The notes: generated by a model from the sequence alone, not told the origin. DNA of 64,000 bases from Bradyrhizobium betae (GCF_004123905.1 NZ_MZXW01000004.1:372001-436000); one strand, 5' to 3'; numbered from the stretch's first letter, positions 17,275 to 27,499 are shown. Made by a program: numbers and translations.

Positions 17275-18273
17275 ATGTTGAAGAGAACATTGATGATGGG
17301 GGCGGCTATCGCCGCGATGGCGACGAGCACGCCTGCGGCCGCCTACGAGTTCGGATCTGCCGGGTGGGCGCAGAAGCCTGGCATCACGCTGGGAGGCGGC
17401 ACCGCGGCGAATCCGCCGCCTGGGCTATATTCGTTCAACCAGGTCTTCACATACCAGGCCAACATCGTGGGGCCCGGCGCGCCTAATGTCGGCGGCGTCG
17501 CAACGCCGGTTCATGTCGCCGTGGAAGCGTCTGGTCTTCTTTGGGTGCCCGGTTGGACCTTCCTTGGTGCAACGTATGACGCGGTCCTTGTGCAGCCATG
17601 GATCATGGCCGATGTCGGCAATCCCGTGAACATCAATCCGGCCGGCATGCACAACACGTTCATCGTGCCGGCCGAGCTGAGCTGGAAACTCGGTGACAGT
17701 GGTTTCTTCGTCAAGGCCGGTCTCGGCATCTATGTTCCGACCGGCACGATCTCGGGCGTCAACGGTCTCGGCAATGTCGGAAACCCTTGGTGGACGTTCC
17801 AGCCCAATCTTGTCTTCTCCTATCTCAAGGATGGTTGGAATCTTACCGCTAACGTGTTTCAGGAGATGAACACCAGAAGCACAGTCACCAACTACAAATC
17901 CGGCGACGTATTCCACGCCGAGTTCACCGCGACCAAGACTATCGGAAAATGGACCTTCGGACCGGTCGGCTACTATGCCGGGCAGGTCACCGACGACTCC
18001 TCGAGCGCATTTTACGGTGGCGCCATCAACACTAACCGGTATGCGCTCTGGGCTGCCGGCGGCCTTGTCGGATACAATTTTGGTCCCGCTGCATTGCACG
18101 TGTGGGCGACGCACGAGTTCTCCGCGTCCGCGTCAGGCGGAACGGCAGCGGCTCCAGGCTTCGATTCCGCATCAATCACCAAAGGCTATTCGGTGTTTGC
18201 GAATCTGAGCTTCCGGTTGTGGGCGCCGGACGAGCCGGCTGAACCGCCGAAACGGCCCTTCATTCACAAATGA
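17275..18273 (+). CDS. Outer-membrane transporter-like protein (phenol MetA-pathway family)
   Basis: A 332-residue secreted beta-barrel candidate. The signal peptide is MLKRTLMMGAAIAAMATSTPAAAYE with an AAA cleavage site near residue 24. The rest alternates short polar and aromatic strands (for example FFVKAGLGIYVPTG, WTFGPVGYYAGQV, YSVFANLSFRLWAP), typical of the SphA/phenol_MetA_deg family linked to uptake of hydrophobic aromatics. The ATG at 17275 is chosen because GGGGGGACAGG precedes it and a signal peptide follows. It stands alone downstream of the IS630. Confidence 0.8.
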   Translation: MLKRTLMMGAAIAAMATSTPAAAYEFGSAGWAQKPGITLGGGTAANPPPGLYSFNQVFTYQANIVGPGAPNVGGVATPVHVAVEASGLLWVPGWTFLGATYDAVLVQPWIMADVGNPVNINPAGMHNTFIVPAELSWKLGDSGFFVKAGLGIYVPTGTISGVNGLGNVGNPWWTFQPNLVFSYLKDGWNLTANVFQEMNTRSTVTNYKSGDVFHAEFTATKTIGKWTFGPVGYYAGQVTDDSSSAFYGGAINTNRYALWAAGGLVGYNFGPAALHVWATHEFSASASGGTAAAPGFDSASITKGYSVFANLSFRLWAPDEPAEPPKRPFIHK

Positions 18274-18771
18274 TCGGCGAGGTCATGATGTTCTCCCGGC
18301 GCCCGGTCGGCTTGCTGATCGGGTGACTTGGCGGGCCCCTTGCTTGTCCGTCCCTTCTTTCGGCATCCTGCCGTGGAACCTTTGCGGCACCTGTGCGGCG
18401 CGCGATTGACCCGGCGGAGAGTCATTCCTCCAGTTGATGTTCGGCATCATGGATGCCGGTCTTCCACCGCCGGTCCTAGCGAGGAAGAGCGTAACGCGCC
18501 TGCCGACAGCTGTGAGTACGGGGTTTCGGATTCCGTCGGACAGATGCTATCGCAGTATTCGAGCGCGGCCGAACAATGTCAGAAGCCGTTTCGTGCCTAG
18601 AGGCATTTCTTCGAGAGCTACGAGGTGTTGATCCGCCTGGTCGCACCGACCGCTGCGTCCCGCCAGATGTCGCCCATTGGGCATGGCTGTCATTCGGCCT
18701 GCAATATTGACCCCGTAAGCCGGGGATCGGCGTCCAAAATTGGCTCTGACGCAATTTTGGTGCAGCTCCGA
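18274..18771. other. Intergenic region with no supported gene
   Basis: Short frames on both strands show no family resemblance. Near 18705-18770 there is an inverted CCAAAATT/AATTTTGG pair around GGCTCTGACGC, and TTGACCCCGTAAGCCGGGG lies just before it. These look like insertion sequence ends, probably including the end of the ISL3 remnant that follows. Confidence 0.4.
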
Positions 18772-19250
18772 TTATTCTGCGCCGATTAGTCTGGCTTGAA
18801 GCAAATCGATTTTCCCGCGACCGTACATTTGACGTTTAACGAGCTTGAGGCGCGTGATCTGACCCTCTGTCTGCCCGTTGGACCAGGGCGAGGTCATCGC
18901 CGCCCGCACTGCCGCCTCATCCCTGGCGACGCCGTTGGCGAAGGAAGCTACGAGACTGGCGCGGGCTCGCTCGATCCATGGGGTAAGTCCCGCCTCAACC
19001 TTGCGCCGGATCATCAGGTGGAATTCGGCGATGATCTCGCGTGCCTCGACCAGGGTTGGCACGCCAGCTTCATTTGCCGCGACCGTGACGGTCTCCGCTT
19101 TCGTGAGCAAGTCCCGGCCGACCGTCATCAGGCGCGCGATTGTTCTGGCCAACCTGATCCTGACGGCGGATTTCGTGAAGCGGATGTACCAGGAGTCGAA
19201 GAAAGCCGGGAATCCAAATGATGTGCCGATCGCTCTCCCGGCGGGAATCC
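18772..19250 (-). pseudogene. ISL3-family transposase C-terminal fragment
   Basis: The minus-strand frame reads FFDSWYIRFTKSAVRIR, LARTIARLMTVGRDLLTKAE and then SPWSNGQTEGQITRLKLVKR, the C-terminal block of ISL3 transposases with the last catalytic Glu in QTEG. No start codon of its own is credible, and the first two catalytic Asp residues and the zinc-finger N-terminus are missing. Upstream sequence to about 19340 may hold further shifted pieces. Confidence 0.8.
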
Positions 19251-19369
19251 CATTCCTTCGGACCGATACGATGTAGGTAGCGGGTGAAATCTACCATCGT
19301 TGGCGCAGCCTCTTTCGCTTCGCGGATCAAGGTCAGCAACTGGCTTTGAAAACGACTTGAATGACGCGA

Positions 19370-20531
19370 TCACATCGGCAGCACCAGCTGCGATTCTGCG
19401 TCGTCGACGTGCTGCAGCGCCGATAGCGAGACTCCCAGAAGCCGGACTGGCTTGGGAACCGGCATCTCGTCCTGCAGCAAAGCGATCGATAGGCGTTCGA
19501 GGTCGTTCCGGCTCGAAACCGCGACGGGGACGGATCTGCTGCGCGTGATGATCTCGAAATCGTTGAATTTCATTTTAAGCGTCACCGTGCGTCCCCGATT
19601 TCCGGCGCTTTCGCAGTACCGCCAGACCTTGTCGATGAGCGGCTCGAGTTCGACGACCATGGCGTCGAAGTCGGTGAGGTCGGTGGAGAACGTGTTTTCT
19701 GCGCCGACCGATTTGCGGATCCGGTCGGCGCGAACCTCTCGGTTGTCAACGCCTCGCGAGATCCAGTAGTAGTAGTTTCCGGCCTTCCCGAAATTGGTCT
19801 GCATGAACTCGAGCGACTGGTTACGCATGTCCAGGCCGGTGTAGAGGCCGAGGGCGTTCATCTTGGTGCTCGTTGCCGGCCCGATGCCGTGAAACTTGCC
19901 AACCGGCAAATTTTCGACGAAGGCGGGGCCCATTTCCGGCGTGATGACGTACTGGCCGTTCGGCTTGCGGTGATCGGAGGCGAGTTTCGCCAGAAATTTG
20001 TTGTAGGAGATGCCGGCCGAAGCGTTGAGGCCGGTTACCTCCTTGATCTTCGCACGGATGGCGAGCGCGACGTCCCGGGCTAACGGGATGCTCTGCAAAT
20101 TTTCGGTGACGTCGAGGTAAGCTTCGTCCAGTGACAGCGGCTCGATGATCGGGGTGTGCTCGGCGAAGATCTCGCGTATTTGCTGGGAGACCGCCTTGTA
20201 CACCTCGAAACGCGGCTTCACGAAGATCAACTCTGGACATTGCCGCTTCGCGGTAACCGATGGCATGGCCGACCTGACGCCGCGCTTCGTAGCTGGCCGC
20301 CGCCACGACGCCGCGCTCGCGCGATCCCCCGACGGCGACGGGCTTGCCGCGAAGATCCGGATTGTCCCGCTGCTCGACGGACGCATAGAAGGCGTCCATG
20401 TCGACGTGGATGATCTTGCGCTGTCGGCCCGGAGAAGCTGTAATCGCTTCACCGAGAAGGGGCTGCTTCGGCAGGTCAGTGTGGATGGTGCGAAGAATTA
20501 TTTCGATACAAATGCTACGGCGCATCATCAC
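19370..20531 (-). pseudogene. dinB: DNA polymerase IV (DinB), frameshifted
   Basis: Y-family polymerase. The N-terminal part ([20 protein letters not shown], with the first catalytic Asp) is in one frame up to SYEARR near 20285. The remainder ([20 protein letters not shown], then [19 protein letters not shown] with the second acidic pair) is in another. Comparison with the usual [15 protein letters not shown] suggests a small deletion of 5 or 8 bases at the junction. The C-terminal little-finger domain is complete. Unless the lesion is a sequencing error, no functional polymerase is made. Confidence 0.85.
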
Positions 20532-21320
20532 TTCTATCTCGAAGACAGTCGCGAACTTGTTGATATTCCGGTGCTCAATCTAACCCTGCAAAGGATGCCC
20601 GAGGTGCCTCACGGCTACGATATCGAACGCGTCGAGTTGGTCGTGAGGCTGCGCCGAAATCTGGTTCGACCTCGTTGCGCCGGGTCCTGAAGTTGCCGTT
20701 AAATTCAGCCTACTTCAGTTACTCGTTTGAGGATCGGATGGGTCACCTCTAGTAAGTGTTGCGACCGCCCGAGGCGCTTTGCTCGACGCACGCGCGAACC
20801 CGGTTGGATTGGACAAGAGGTGACGTCAAGCCGAGGCTGGTAGAGTTTATACGAGCCGCGTGACGGCGCAGCTCGACATCTGCATTCCTAGCGCTCCGTG
20901 AAATACAGACCGCTGAGGGCGCGTGCGTACCGCGAAACTCTTCCCAGAAGCGCTGGAAATGCCGGCGAATGGCGTCGCTTATGCTGGATTCTGTTGACTG
21001 GACCGAAGCTTCGTTCCGATCGCGCAGTCTGCCCATCGCTAACACGTTCTTTGAGTTCGCAGCGGTCGCGTAGCTGCCAAATCCCGCCATTCCTGTTGCG
21101 GCGATAAGCTCATGTCGCCGTGCAGATAGGAACAGAGTACTCACTTTATATCTTGACTCTGTTTCTTACTTCCTGCAGCAATATCTTGCCAGCTTTGAGC
21201 AGCGCGCCGGCCCTGGAAGGTCCAGGAGGGGTGCGCGCCGGCTGGCTTCAGGAGCGCCCTCTCCAGAGAGCGGCGTCCAGTGAATTCGTGGACAAAAAGA
21301 ACTCTACTGGGAGGTGAGCT
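20532..21320. other. Long intergenic region
   Basis: Nearly 800 bases with no recognised gene. A minus-strand frame at 20749-21144 (131 residues, starting MSTLFLSARRHELIAATGMA) is open but resembles nothing known to me. Close to the next gene there are two direct copies of GCGCGCCGGC (about 21207 and 21235). The strong ribosome site GGGAGGTGAGCT just before 21321 belongs to the solute-binding protein. Confidence 0.4.
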
Positions 21321-22520
21321 ATGGGAAGCAAACTGCCGTTTGCCGCTGTATTGTCGCTTCTGACATCGGCAGCCGTGGCGGCTCCGGTCTATGACTCAGG
21401 AGCAAGCGATTCCGAAATCAAAATCGGCAACATCATGCCGTATAGCGGTCCAGCTTCGGCTTACAGTCTGATCGGCAAGGTTCAGGCTGCATATTTTAAG
21501 ATGATTAACGACAATGGCGGCATCAATGGACGAAAGCTGACGTTCATTAGCTACGACGATAGTTACAGTCCGCCCAAGTCGGTCGAGCAGGTACGCAAGC
21601 TCGTCGAGTCAGATGAAGTTCTGTTCGTCTTTAGTCCTCTGGGAACTGCTCCCAATGTGGCTATCCAGAAGTTCCTGAATGCGAAGAAGGTGCCCCAACT
21701 GTTCGCCGTGACTGGGGCCACCAAATTTGGATTTTACAAGGATACGCCTTGGAGTATTGCCTGGCAGCCGTCCTACAAAACTGAAGGCCGGATCTACGCA
21801 AAATATCTCGTGGACAACAAGCCCGATGCTAAAATTGCAGTGCTGTATCAAAACGACGATCTTGGAAAGGATCTGCTCAAGAGTTTGAAGGACGGGCTCG
21901 GTGAGAAGGCGTCGCAAATTGTTGCCGAAGAAAGCTTCGAGCTAGCTGAGCCCACAATCGATTCGCATATTGTGAAACTTAGGGCCTCCGGCGCAGATAC
22001 TGTCGTAAGCCTGTCGACCACCAAGCCCGCTGCCCAAGCAATCAAGAAAGTTGCAGAAATCGGCTGGAAGCCGCTTTATATTCAATGCACGGTAGGTACT
22101 TCAATTGGAGGCACGATCAAGCCGGCTGGCTTCGAGAATGCGCAAGGCATTCTGTCGGCTTCATACATGAAGGATGCAAGCGACTCACAGTGGGTCAACG
22201 ATCCGGGGATGAAGAAGCTTGATGCCTTCTTGGCGCAGTATATGCCAGGCGTAGACAAGTCTGACGCTGCAGTAACCTATGGATATGGCAGTTCACAGAC
22301 CGTAGCTCAGGTTATCAAGCAGGCCGGCGACAATCTGACCCGGGACAACATCATGAAAGAGGCGGCGAACCTGAAGCATCTTTTAATCGATGTGTTGCTT
22401 CCGGGGGTGGAGGTCAACACAAGCCCGACCGACTTCTATCCGATTGAGCAGATGCGGATGATGCGCTTCAAGGGTGAGCAGTGGGAGTTGTTCGGCCCGT
22501 TGCTGGACGGTTCTGAATAG
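21321..22520 (+). CDS. Branched-chain-type ABC transporter solute-binding protein
   Basis: A 399-residue periplasmic binding protein (peripla_BP_6 type). The signal peptide is MGSKLPFAAVLSLLTSAAVAA with cleavage near residue 21. The mature protein begins SEIKIGNIMPYSGPASAYSL, the typical HAAT start. It is an orphan: no permease or ATPase follows, so it probably feeds one of the two Liv systems in this island. A strong hairpin directly downstream ends its transcript. Its neighbour, an acyl-CoA ligase, suggests an aromatic or aliphatic acid ligand. Confidence 0.9.
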   Translation: MGSKLPFAAVLSLLTSAAVAAPVYDSGASDSEIKIGNIMPYSGPASAYSLIGKVQAAYFKMINDNGGINGRKLTFISYDDSYSPPKSVEQVRKLVESDEVLFVFSPLGTAPNVAIQKFLNAKKVPQLFAVTGATKFGFYKDTPWSIAWQPSYKTEGRIYAKYLVDNKPDAKIAVLYQNDDLGKDLLKSLKDGLGEKASQIVAEESFELAEPTIDSHIVKLRASGADTVVSLSTTKPAAQAIKKVAEIGWKPLYIQCTVGTSIGGTIKPAGFENAQGILSASYMKDASDSQWVNDPGMKKLDAFLAQYMPGVDKSDAAVTYGYGSSQTVAQVIKQAGDNLTRDNIMKEAANLKHLLIDVLLPGVEVNTSPTDFYPIEQMRMMRFKGEQWELFGPLLDGSE

Positions 22521-22539
22521 CACCCGAGGGACCGGAGCT

Positions 22540-22568
22540 GGAGGGCGAGAACTGGGGTCTCGCCCTCC
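22540..22568 (+). terminator. Rho-independent-type terminator
   Basis: Perfect 11-bp stem GGAGGGCGAGA / TCTCGCCCTCC with a 7-base loop, then ATTTCTC. It is 20 bases after the solute-binding protein stop. Confidence 0.75.
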
Positions 22569-22648
22569 ATTTCTCTAGTCGCCGGCATGGCGGAGTCGTC
22601 AATTCTTTCGCGGGTTTATCGGGGAAAAACCTGAAAGGTCGAATAATC

Positions 22649-24256
22649 ATGGCGCTTTCAGTCGGTCTTCGTAAGGCCCGCGAACACTCCCTTGGGGATC
22701 TCCTGCGGCGGTCTGCGAGCCGCAGGCCAGGCAAAATGGCCATCTGCTGTGGCAGCGTAAGCTGGACATTTCGTGACCTGGATGGGATCTGCAACCGGCT
22801 TGCCCGCGGCCTGCTCGGCCTCGGCGTCAAGAAGGGCGATCGCTTCGCGGTGCTGTCGCGCAATTCCCACGCCTTTGCTGCGTTGCGCTTCTCGCTGGCC
22901 CGCATCGGCGCCGTGCTGGTGCCGATCAACTTCATGCTCAATCCGGACGAGATCAATTTCATCCTCAAGAGCTCCGGCGCGAAGGTTCTCGCGACCAGTC
23001 CTGATTTCGTCGAGCCGGCACGTGCCGCGAGCGCCAAGGATTGCGCGGTCGAAAAGCTGATTTGGCTGCCCGGCGAGGACCCGGCCACGGCGCCCACGGG
23101 CCTCACGACCTTCGACGATCTGTTGCACGCCGACGGCTCCTACCTTGATGCCTCCGTCGACAGCCGCGGTCTCGCGCAGATCGTCTACACGTCAGGGACG
23201 GAATCGCTGCCCAAGGGCGCGATGCTCAGCCATGAAGCCGTGATGTGGCAGTATGTGAGCTGCGTCATCGATGGCGGAATGAGCGCCGATGACAAGGTGC
23301 TGCACGCGCTGCCGCTCTATCATTGCGCCCAGCTCGACGTCTTCCTGGGGCCACAAATCTATCTCGGTGCCACAGGCGTGATCACGAGCAAGCCGACCGC
23401 CGACAACATTCTGGCGCTGATCCAGGCCCACAAGATCACGTCGTTCTTCGCGCCGCCGACGATCTGGATCGCGATGCTGCGCTCGCCGAATTTCGACAAG
23501 ACCGATTTGTCGACGCTGCAGAAGGCCTACTACGGTGCCTCGATCATGCCGGTGGAGGTGTTGCTCGAATTGCAGCGCCGCCTGCCCAACGTCAAGTTCT
23601 GGAATTTCTACGGCCAGACCGAGATCGCGCCGCTAGCGACCGTGCTGCAGCCCGACGACCAGCTCCGCAAGGCAGGCTCCGCCGGCAAGCCGACGCTCAA
23701 TGTCGAGACGCGCGTCGTCAACACGGCAATGGAGGACGTCAAGGTCGGAGAGGTCGGTGAGATCGTGCACCGCTCGCCGCAACTTCTGTCCGGCTACTAC
23801 AACGATCCCGTGAAGACCGCGGCGGCGTTTGCCGGTGGCTGGTTCCACTCCGGCGATCTCGCGACCGTTGATGACGAGGGCTTCATCACCGTTGTCGATC
23901 GCGTGAAGGACATGATCAAGACCGGCGGCGAGAATGTCGCGAGCCGCGAGGTCGAGGAGATGGTCTACAAGATTCCCGCGGTCTCGGAAGTGGCCGTCGT
24001 CGGCCTGCCCGATCCGCGCTGGATCGAGGCCGTCACCGCCATCATCGTGGTCAAGGCAGGTGAAAAGCTCGACGAGGAGGGCGTCATCAAGCATTGCGCC
24101 GGCCAGATGGCGCCTTTCAAGGTGCCGAAGCGCGTGATCTTCGTCGACAGCCTGCCGAAGAACCCGAGCGGCAAGCTGCTCAAGCGCGAGCTGCGCCAGC
24201 GTTTCGTTGGCGGCGATACCGTCGACCGGGCGAAGGAGGCAAGCGCCGTCGTCTGA
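22649..24256 (+). CDS. Acyl-CoA synthetase (AMP-forming)
   Basis: A 535-residue adenylate-forming ligase that activates a carboxylic acid to its CoA thioester. The P-loop is YTSGTESLPKGAMLSHE (about residues 181-197). The A5 region is NFYGQTE, the hinge motif GWFHSGDLA with RVKDMIKTGGENV follows, and the catalytic Lys is in NPSGKLLKRE near the C-terminus. All are intact. It resembles medium-chain fatty-acid or cinnamate-type ligases. It is monocistronic after a terminator. Base composition is somewhat more GC-rich than the genes on either side. Confidence 0.9.
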   Translation: MALSVGLRKAREHSLGDLLRRSASRRPGKMAICCGSVSWTFRDLDGICNRLARGLLGLGVKKGDRFAVLSRNSHAFAALRFSLARIGAVLVPINFMLNPDEINFILKSSGAKVLATSPDFVEPARAASAKDCAVEKLIWLPGEDPATAPTGLTTFDDLLHADGSYLDASVDSRGLAQIVYTSGTESLPKGAMLSHEAVMWQYVSCVIDGGMSADDKVLHALPLYHCAQLDVFLGPQIYLGATGVITSKPTADNILALIQAHKITSFFAPPTIWIAMLRSPNFDKTDLSTLQKAYYGASIMPVEVLLELQRRLPNVKFWNFYGQTEIAPLATVLQPDDQLRKAGSAGKPTLNVETRVVNTAMEDVKVGEVGEIVHRSPQLLSGYYNDPVKTAAAFAGGWFHSGDLATVDDEGFITVVDRVKDMIKTGGENVASREVEEMVYKIPAVSEVAVVGLPDPRWIEAVTAIIVVKAGEKLDEEGVIKHCAGQMAPFKVPKRVIFVDSLPKNPSGKLLKRELRQRFVGGDTVDRAKEASAVV

Positions 24257-24566
24257 CCGCCAAGGTCGGTCATAGAACTCCAGGCCAGCTCCGTAGTAGC
24301 TGCACGCCAGGAGCTACCGGATCGGGACCGTCGCTCGTTGAAGTAAATTTCGTAGCCGACGCTCCAATGAGCGTGTATCGGGCCTTCTGAGGTCCGAGTC
24401 GCCTTTAAATTAGGGCGCACTTCTATGATCAGCGGGATCCCTAGATCTAGGGGGCCATGGCGGATTTTGGGACTAATCGTGTACCAAGGGCCATCTGAGT
24501 GCGCACAGCCATCTGTTGTTGTGCTAAGAAAATCCCTGATTCAACGCATTGCCAGGTTAGTCCGAA
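24257..24566. promoter_or_regulatory. Upstream region of tetR with a perfect palindrome
   Basis: No gene. It contains CCCTAGATCTAGGG at 24439-24452, a perfect 14-bp palindrome about 115 bases upstream of the TetR start. It could be an autoregulatory operator, but no second copy was seen elsewhere in the window. Confidence 0.4.
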
Positions 24567-25274
24567 ATGACAGAAAGTGAGTCGAGCTCGAGCACGAGAG
24601 CGCGTCGGACTGCCAAGTCCCCGAGCTCACCGAGAGCGCGCACCCGGCGTACGCAAGCGGAACGAAGGGAGCAGACGCGAACACAGATCCTTGAGGTCAG
24701 TTCGCAACTAATCAGGTCCCGTGGAGTGAGTGGGTTGCGTACGCAGGAGGTCGCTGAACTCGCGGGCGTGTCGCAAGGAGCGCAATTTCATCATTTCCCA
24801 ACTAAAGATGATCTTGTCATTGCGACATTTGCTTACGTTCACGACAAGTTTGTCCAGCGCAGTCGTTGGCAACCATCTGCTGAGAGCAGCTTGGCAGAAG
24901 TCATCGACCACATCATCGAAGATGCCTTTGATTTCTACTTCGATGACGCGTTTTATCTGGACTTGGCATTGGGGATCGATGGGCAAAGTCCTCTTTTGGA
25001 CAAGGTTCAGAAGCGAATTATCACATCTCGATTTCAAGCCGAGACTGCCTGGCGGGAGGCTCTTGAAGCAAAGGGATTGCGACGGTCGATTGCCCGTGAC
25101 GTCCTGGCGATGACCTTGTCGCTGGTTAGAGGCTTCGGCGTTCGTCACTTGATGGAGCGAGACAAACCACAATTTCTGCGTTTGTCTCGATGGTGGAGCA
25201 AGATAATCCTCGACTATCTTGCTTCGCACAACGAACTGTCTACCTCGCGCAACGCTAAAAAAACGCGCTCCTAA
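24567..25274 (+). CDS. TetR/AcrR-family regulator
   Basis: A 235-residue regulator with a basic Ser/Arg-rich leader (residues 1-35) and then a TetR HTH (EQTRTQILEVSSQLIRSRG, then TQEVAELAGVSQGAQFHHFP). The C-terminal domain is helical. It directly precedes the ring-cleavage gene set on the same strand and is the likely local repressor. The upstream palindrome at 24439 may be its own operator. Confidence 0.88.
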   Translation: MTESESSSSTRARRTAKSPSSPRARTRRTQAERREQTRTQILEVSSQLIRSRGVSGLRTQEVAELAGVSQGAQFHHFPTKDDLVIATFAYVHDKFVQRSRWQPSAESSLAEVIDHIIEDAFDFYFDDAFYLDLALGIDGQSPLLDKVQKRIITSRFQAETAWREALEAKGLRRSIARDVLAMTLSLVRGFGVRHLMERDKPQFLRLSRWWSKIILDYLASHNELSTSRNAKKTRS

Positions 25275-25478
25275 ACTTCACAGATTTTGCTTCTGATCAC
25301 GCCGACTGCGGGCGCCCGACTTAAAATCAACAGAGTAGTCACTTTGTTAATTGACAGCGTAGCGTGCGTCTGTAATCTGTTTTGCAATAAGCAGGATCTC
25401 AACGGAGGGGAGTAACTAAATGAGGCGGCCTCCACTCCATCATCGGTTCTCGGATGCTTCAGCTGGACTGACGGGCCG

Positions 25479-26537
25479 ATGAGTGCTGCTGGTCGGGCGA
25501 TCGTTGACGTGCAGGCCGGGTCGGCCGCCATCGTGGACGTGCACACGCACGTGGTCCCGTCAAAAATTTCCAGCGACGCAAGTCGTGGACCTCGATGGCC
25601 AACAGTCGAGCGTTTGGAAGGTGACAAGGCCGCGGTAGTTGTCGGCGGGAAGAATTTCAGAGCCATCGACTCGCGATCTTGGGACGTTGATCGTCGTCTC
25701 CACGACATGGACGCTGAAGATGTGATCCTTCAAGTGTTGTCGCCGATGCCCGAGCTTCTATCGCATTGGCTCGACCCGGCTGACTCGGCCTACCTCGGCA
25801 AGATTATGAATTCCGAGATTGCTGCGATGGCTGCGGCGGCGCCGAACCGGTTTGTCGGGCTCGGAATGATTACCGCTCAAGATCCCGCTGCCGCTGTGCG
25901 CGAGCTCGAGGAGGTCGCTAGGCTTGGCCTATGCGGCGTCGAAGTAGGAACACATATCAACGGTCGACCACTCGGCGACCCGGCTCTTTTTCCGATCTAT
26001 GAAGCGGCCGAAGCCAGCGGCCTCGCGATCTTCGTGCACCCCTTGCATCCGTGTGGCCTTGATCGGATCGGCGGTCCAGGTGATGTCGCGTTGGTCGCAA
26101 GCTTTCCGCTGGAAATTGCGATGGCCGCCCTCTCTTTGATCGTTGGCGGCGTCATGGTCAAGTTTCCGCGCTTGCGCGTTCTTCTCAGTCATGGAGGAGG
26201 TGCTTTGACCTCGGTCCTTGGCCGCGTGAGCGCTGTGCGCCAAATGGTGCCCTCGATAAACGCATCCTTGCCTCAAGACCCATGGGATACGGCTCGGCGC
26301 TTTTGGTACGACTCCAACGTCTACGATAGCGAAACCTTGAAGTCGGTAGTCGCTCGCCTCGACCCTGACCGTCTCGTGATTGGGTCGGATTATCCGTATG
26401 CAATTCGTCAGCCGCGTCCCGGCGCATTTCTCGAAAGCTCGCTGCCGGGGATGACAAACCGCTGTTGCGACAATGCATCGGAGTGGCTTTTTGGCGAGCG
26501 CGCCCGGCTTCGACTGAGATGTCAGGCCGCCCATTAA
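25479..26537 (+). CDS. Amidohydrolase-2 family decarboxylase/hydrolase (ACMSD-like)
   Basis: A 352-residue metal-dependent enzyme. Zinc ligands are visible in order: HxH in IVDVHTHVVP (about residues 20-22), His in FVHPLHPCG, His in LLSHGGG and Asp in VIGSDYPY. This set fits the aminocarboxymuconate-semialdehyde decarboxylase and hydroxybenzoate decarboxylase group. In this context it probably decarboxylates an aromatic acid or a ring-cleavage product. The first ~15 residues before the HxH strand look loosely conserved. The gene leads a co-directional set with the C-C hydrolase. Confidence 0.85.
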   Translation: MSAAGRAIVDVQAGSAAIVDVHTHVVPSKISSDASRGPRWPTVERLEGDKAAVVVGGKNFRAIDSRSWDVDRRLHDMDAEDVILQVLSPMPELLSHWLDPADSAYLGKIMNSEIAAMAAAAPNRFVGLGMITAQDPAAAVRELEEVARLGLCGVEVGTHINGRPLGDPALFPIYEAAEASGLAIFVHPLHPCGLDRIGGPGDVALVASFPLEIAMAALSLIVGGVMVKFPRLRVLLSHGGGALTSVLGRVSAVRQMVPSINASLPQDPWDTARRFWYDSNVYDSETLKSVVARLDPDRLVIGSDYPYAIRQPRPGAFLESSLPGMTNRCCDNASEWLFGERARLRLRCQAAH

Positions 26538-26603
26538 GATCCAGAGAAGTGCGCAGGCCTCACATCCTGCGTATCCGACACGACCGAGCAAAGGTTACAG
26601 GAA

Positions 26604-27491
26604 ATGTCCGAATACACAGAACAATCGACTAGCCGTTTTATCCAAACCAAGAACTGGAAGATTCACTATAACGAAGCGGGTAAAGGGCATCCGCTCATCT
26701 TCCTTCATGGAACAGGACCGGGCGCTACGGGATGGAGTAATTTCCACCAGAACATTCGCCTCGCCAGCAAGTACCGCATGTTGATGGTGGATTGCCCTGG
26801 ATGGGGCCGTTCCGATGAGTTAAAGCCGGGAGGTCCACGCTCCGATGTTCTTGCGGAAGCAGTCCACGAGATGATGGATGCGCTCAACATCGAGAAGGCC
26901 GCTCTCGTTGGCAATTCCATGGGAGGCATGATCGCCGCAGAGTTCGCGACCCGCTACCCTGAGCGGATGTCCCACTACATTTCCATGGGAGCCGGCGTCA
27001 TCGCACCACCGCTGTTGACCGCGGGCGGACTATCGGAGGGCATTCGCGTCCTCGTCGAAGTTTATCGCGATCCGACGCCCGAGAATTTCAAAAGGCTCGT
27101 GCAGGTGATGGTCTACGACTCCTCCTATGCAACGGACGCGTTGATGAAGCAGCGCTCCGATGCCGCGCTTGCCAATCGGAAGCATTTGACCAATTGGCTG
27201 GAGGGCTTCGCGAACTGGCGGCCGATCCCCAATCCTCAACTTGTACCGAAGCTGATGGAACTGAAAGTTCCGGCGCTGTTCATCCATGGAAAGGATGATC
27301 GGACAGTGCACTGGGAGAACAGTCTGCGGGCTGTTGGAATCATTCCCAACGCTCGACTGGTACTGCTCAATCGCTGCGGTCACTGGGCGCAGTTGGAGCA
27401 TGCCCGCGAGTTCGAAGCTCTGATCGACAACTTTGTTTCCCAGAGCGACAATTTCGGCGCTGCCGGTACCGGCGCGGGGGTAGGGGGCTGA
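26604..27491 (+). CDS. Alpha/beta hydrolase, meta-cleavage product hydrolase type
   Basis: A 295-residue alpha/beta-hydrolase resembling MhpC/BphD/CmtE enzymes that cut 2-hydroxy-6-oxo-dienoates made by extradiol dioxygenases. The oxyanion segment is FLHGTGPGATGWSNF. The nucleophile Ser is in VGNSMGG (about residue 110), the Asp is in HGKDDRTVHW and the His is in NRCGHWAQLEH. All are present. A strong hairpin follows. The adjacent hydratase and extradiol dioxygenases support the role. Confidence 0.88.
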   Translation: MSEYTEQSTSRFIQTKNWKIHYNEAGKGHPLIFLHGTGPGATGWSNFHQNIRLASKYRMLMVDCPGWGRSDELKPGGPRSDVLAEAVHEMMDALNIEKAALVGNSMGGMIAAEFATRYPERMSHYISMGAGVIAPPLLTAGGLSEGIRVLVEVYRDPTPENFKRLVQVMVYDSSYATDALMKQRSDAALANRKHLTNWLEGFANWRPIPNPQLVPKLMELKVPALFIHGKDDRTVHWENSLRAVGIIPNARLVLLNRCGHWAQLEHAREFEALIDNFVSQSDNFGAAGTGAGVGG

Positions 27492-27499
27492 GGCGGAAT

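Noticed and set aside
18328..18631. Two short plus-strand frames after the outer-membrane protein
   Set aside because: No ribosome site, odd composition and no similarity. The region looks like IS-end debris.
20145..20690. Plus-strand frame of 181 residues opposite dinB
   Set aside because: It overlaps the polymerase coding sequence antisense and shows no family features.
20749..21144. Minus-strand frame of 131 residues in the long gap before the solute-binding protein
   Set aside because: No recognisable domain, no clear ribosome site and no neighbours that support it. Kept only as a note in the intergenic entry.
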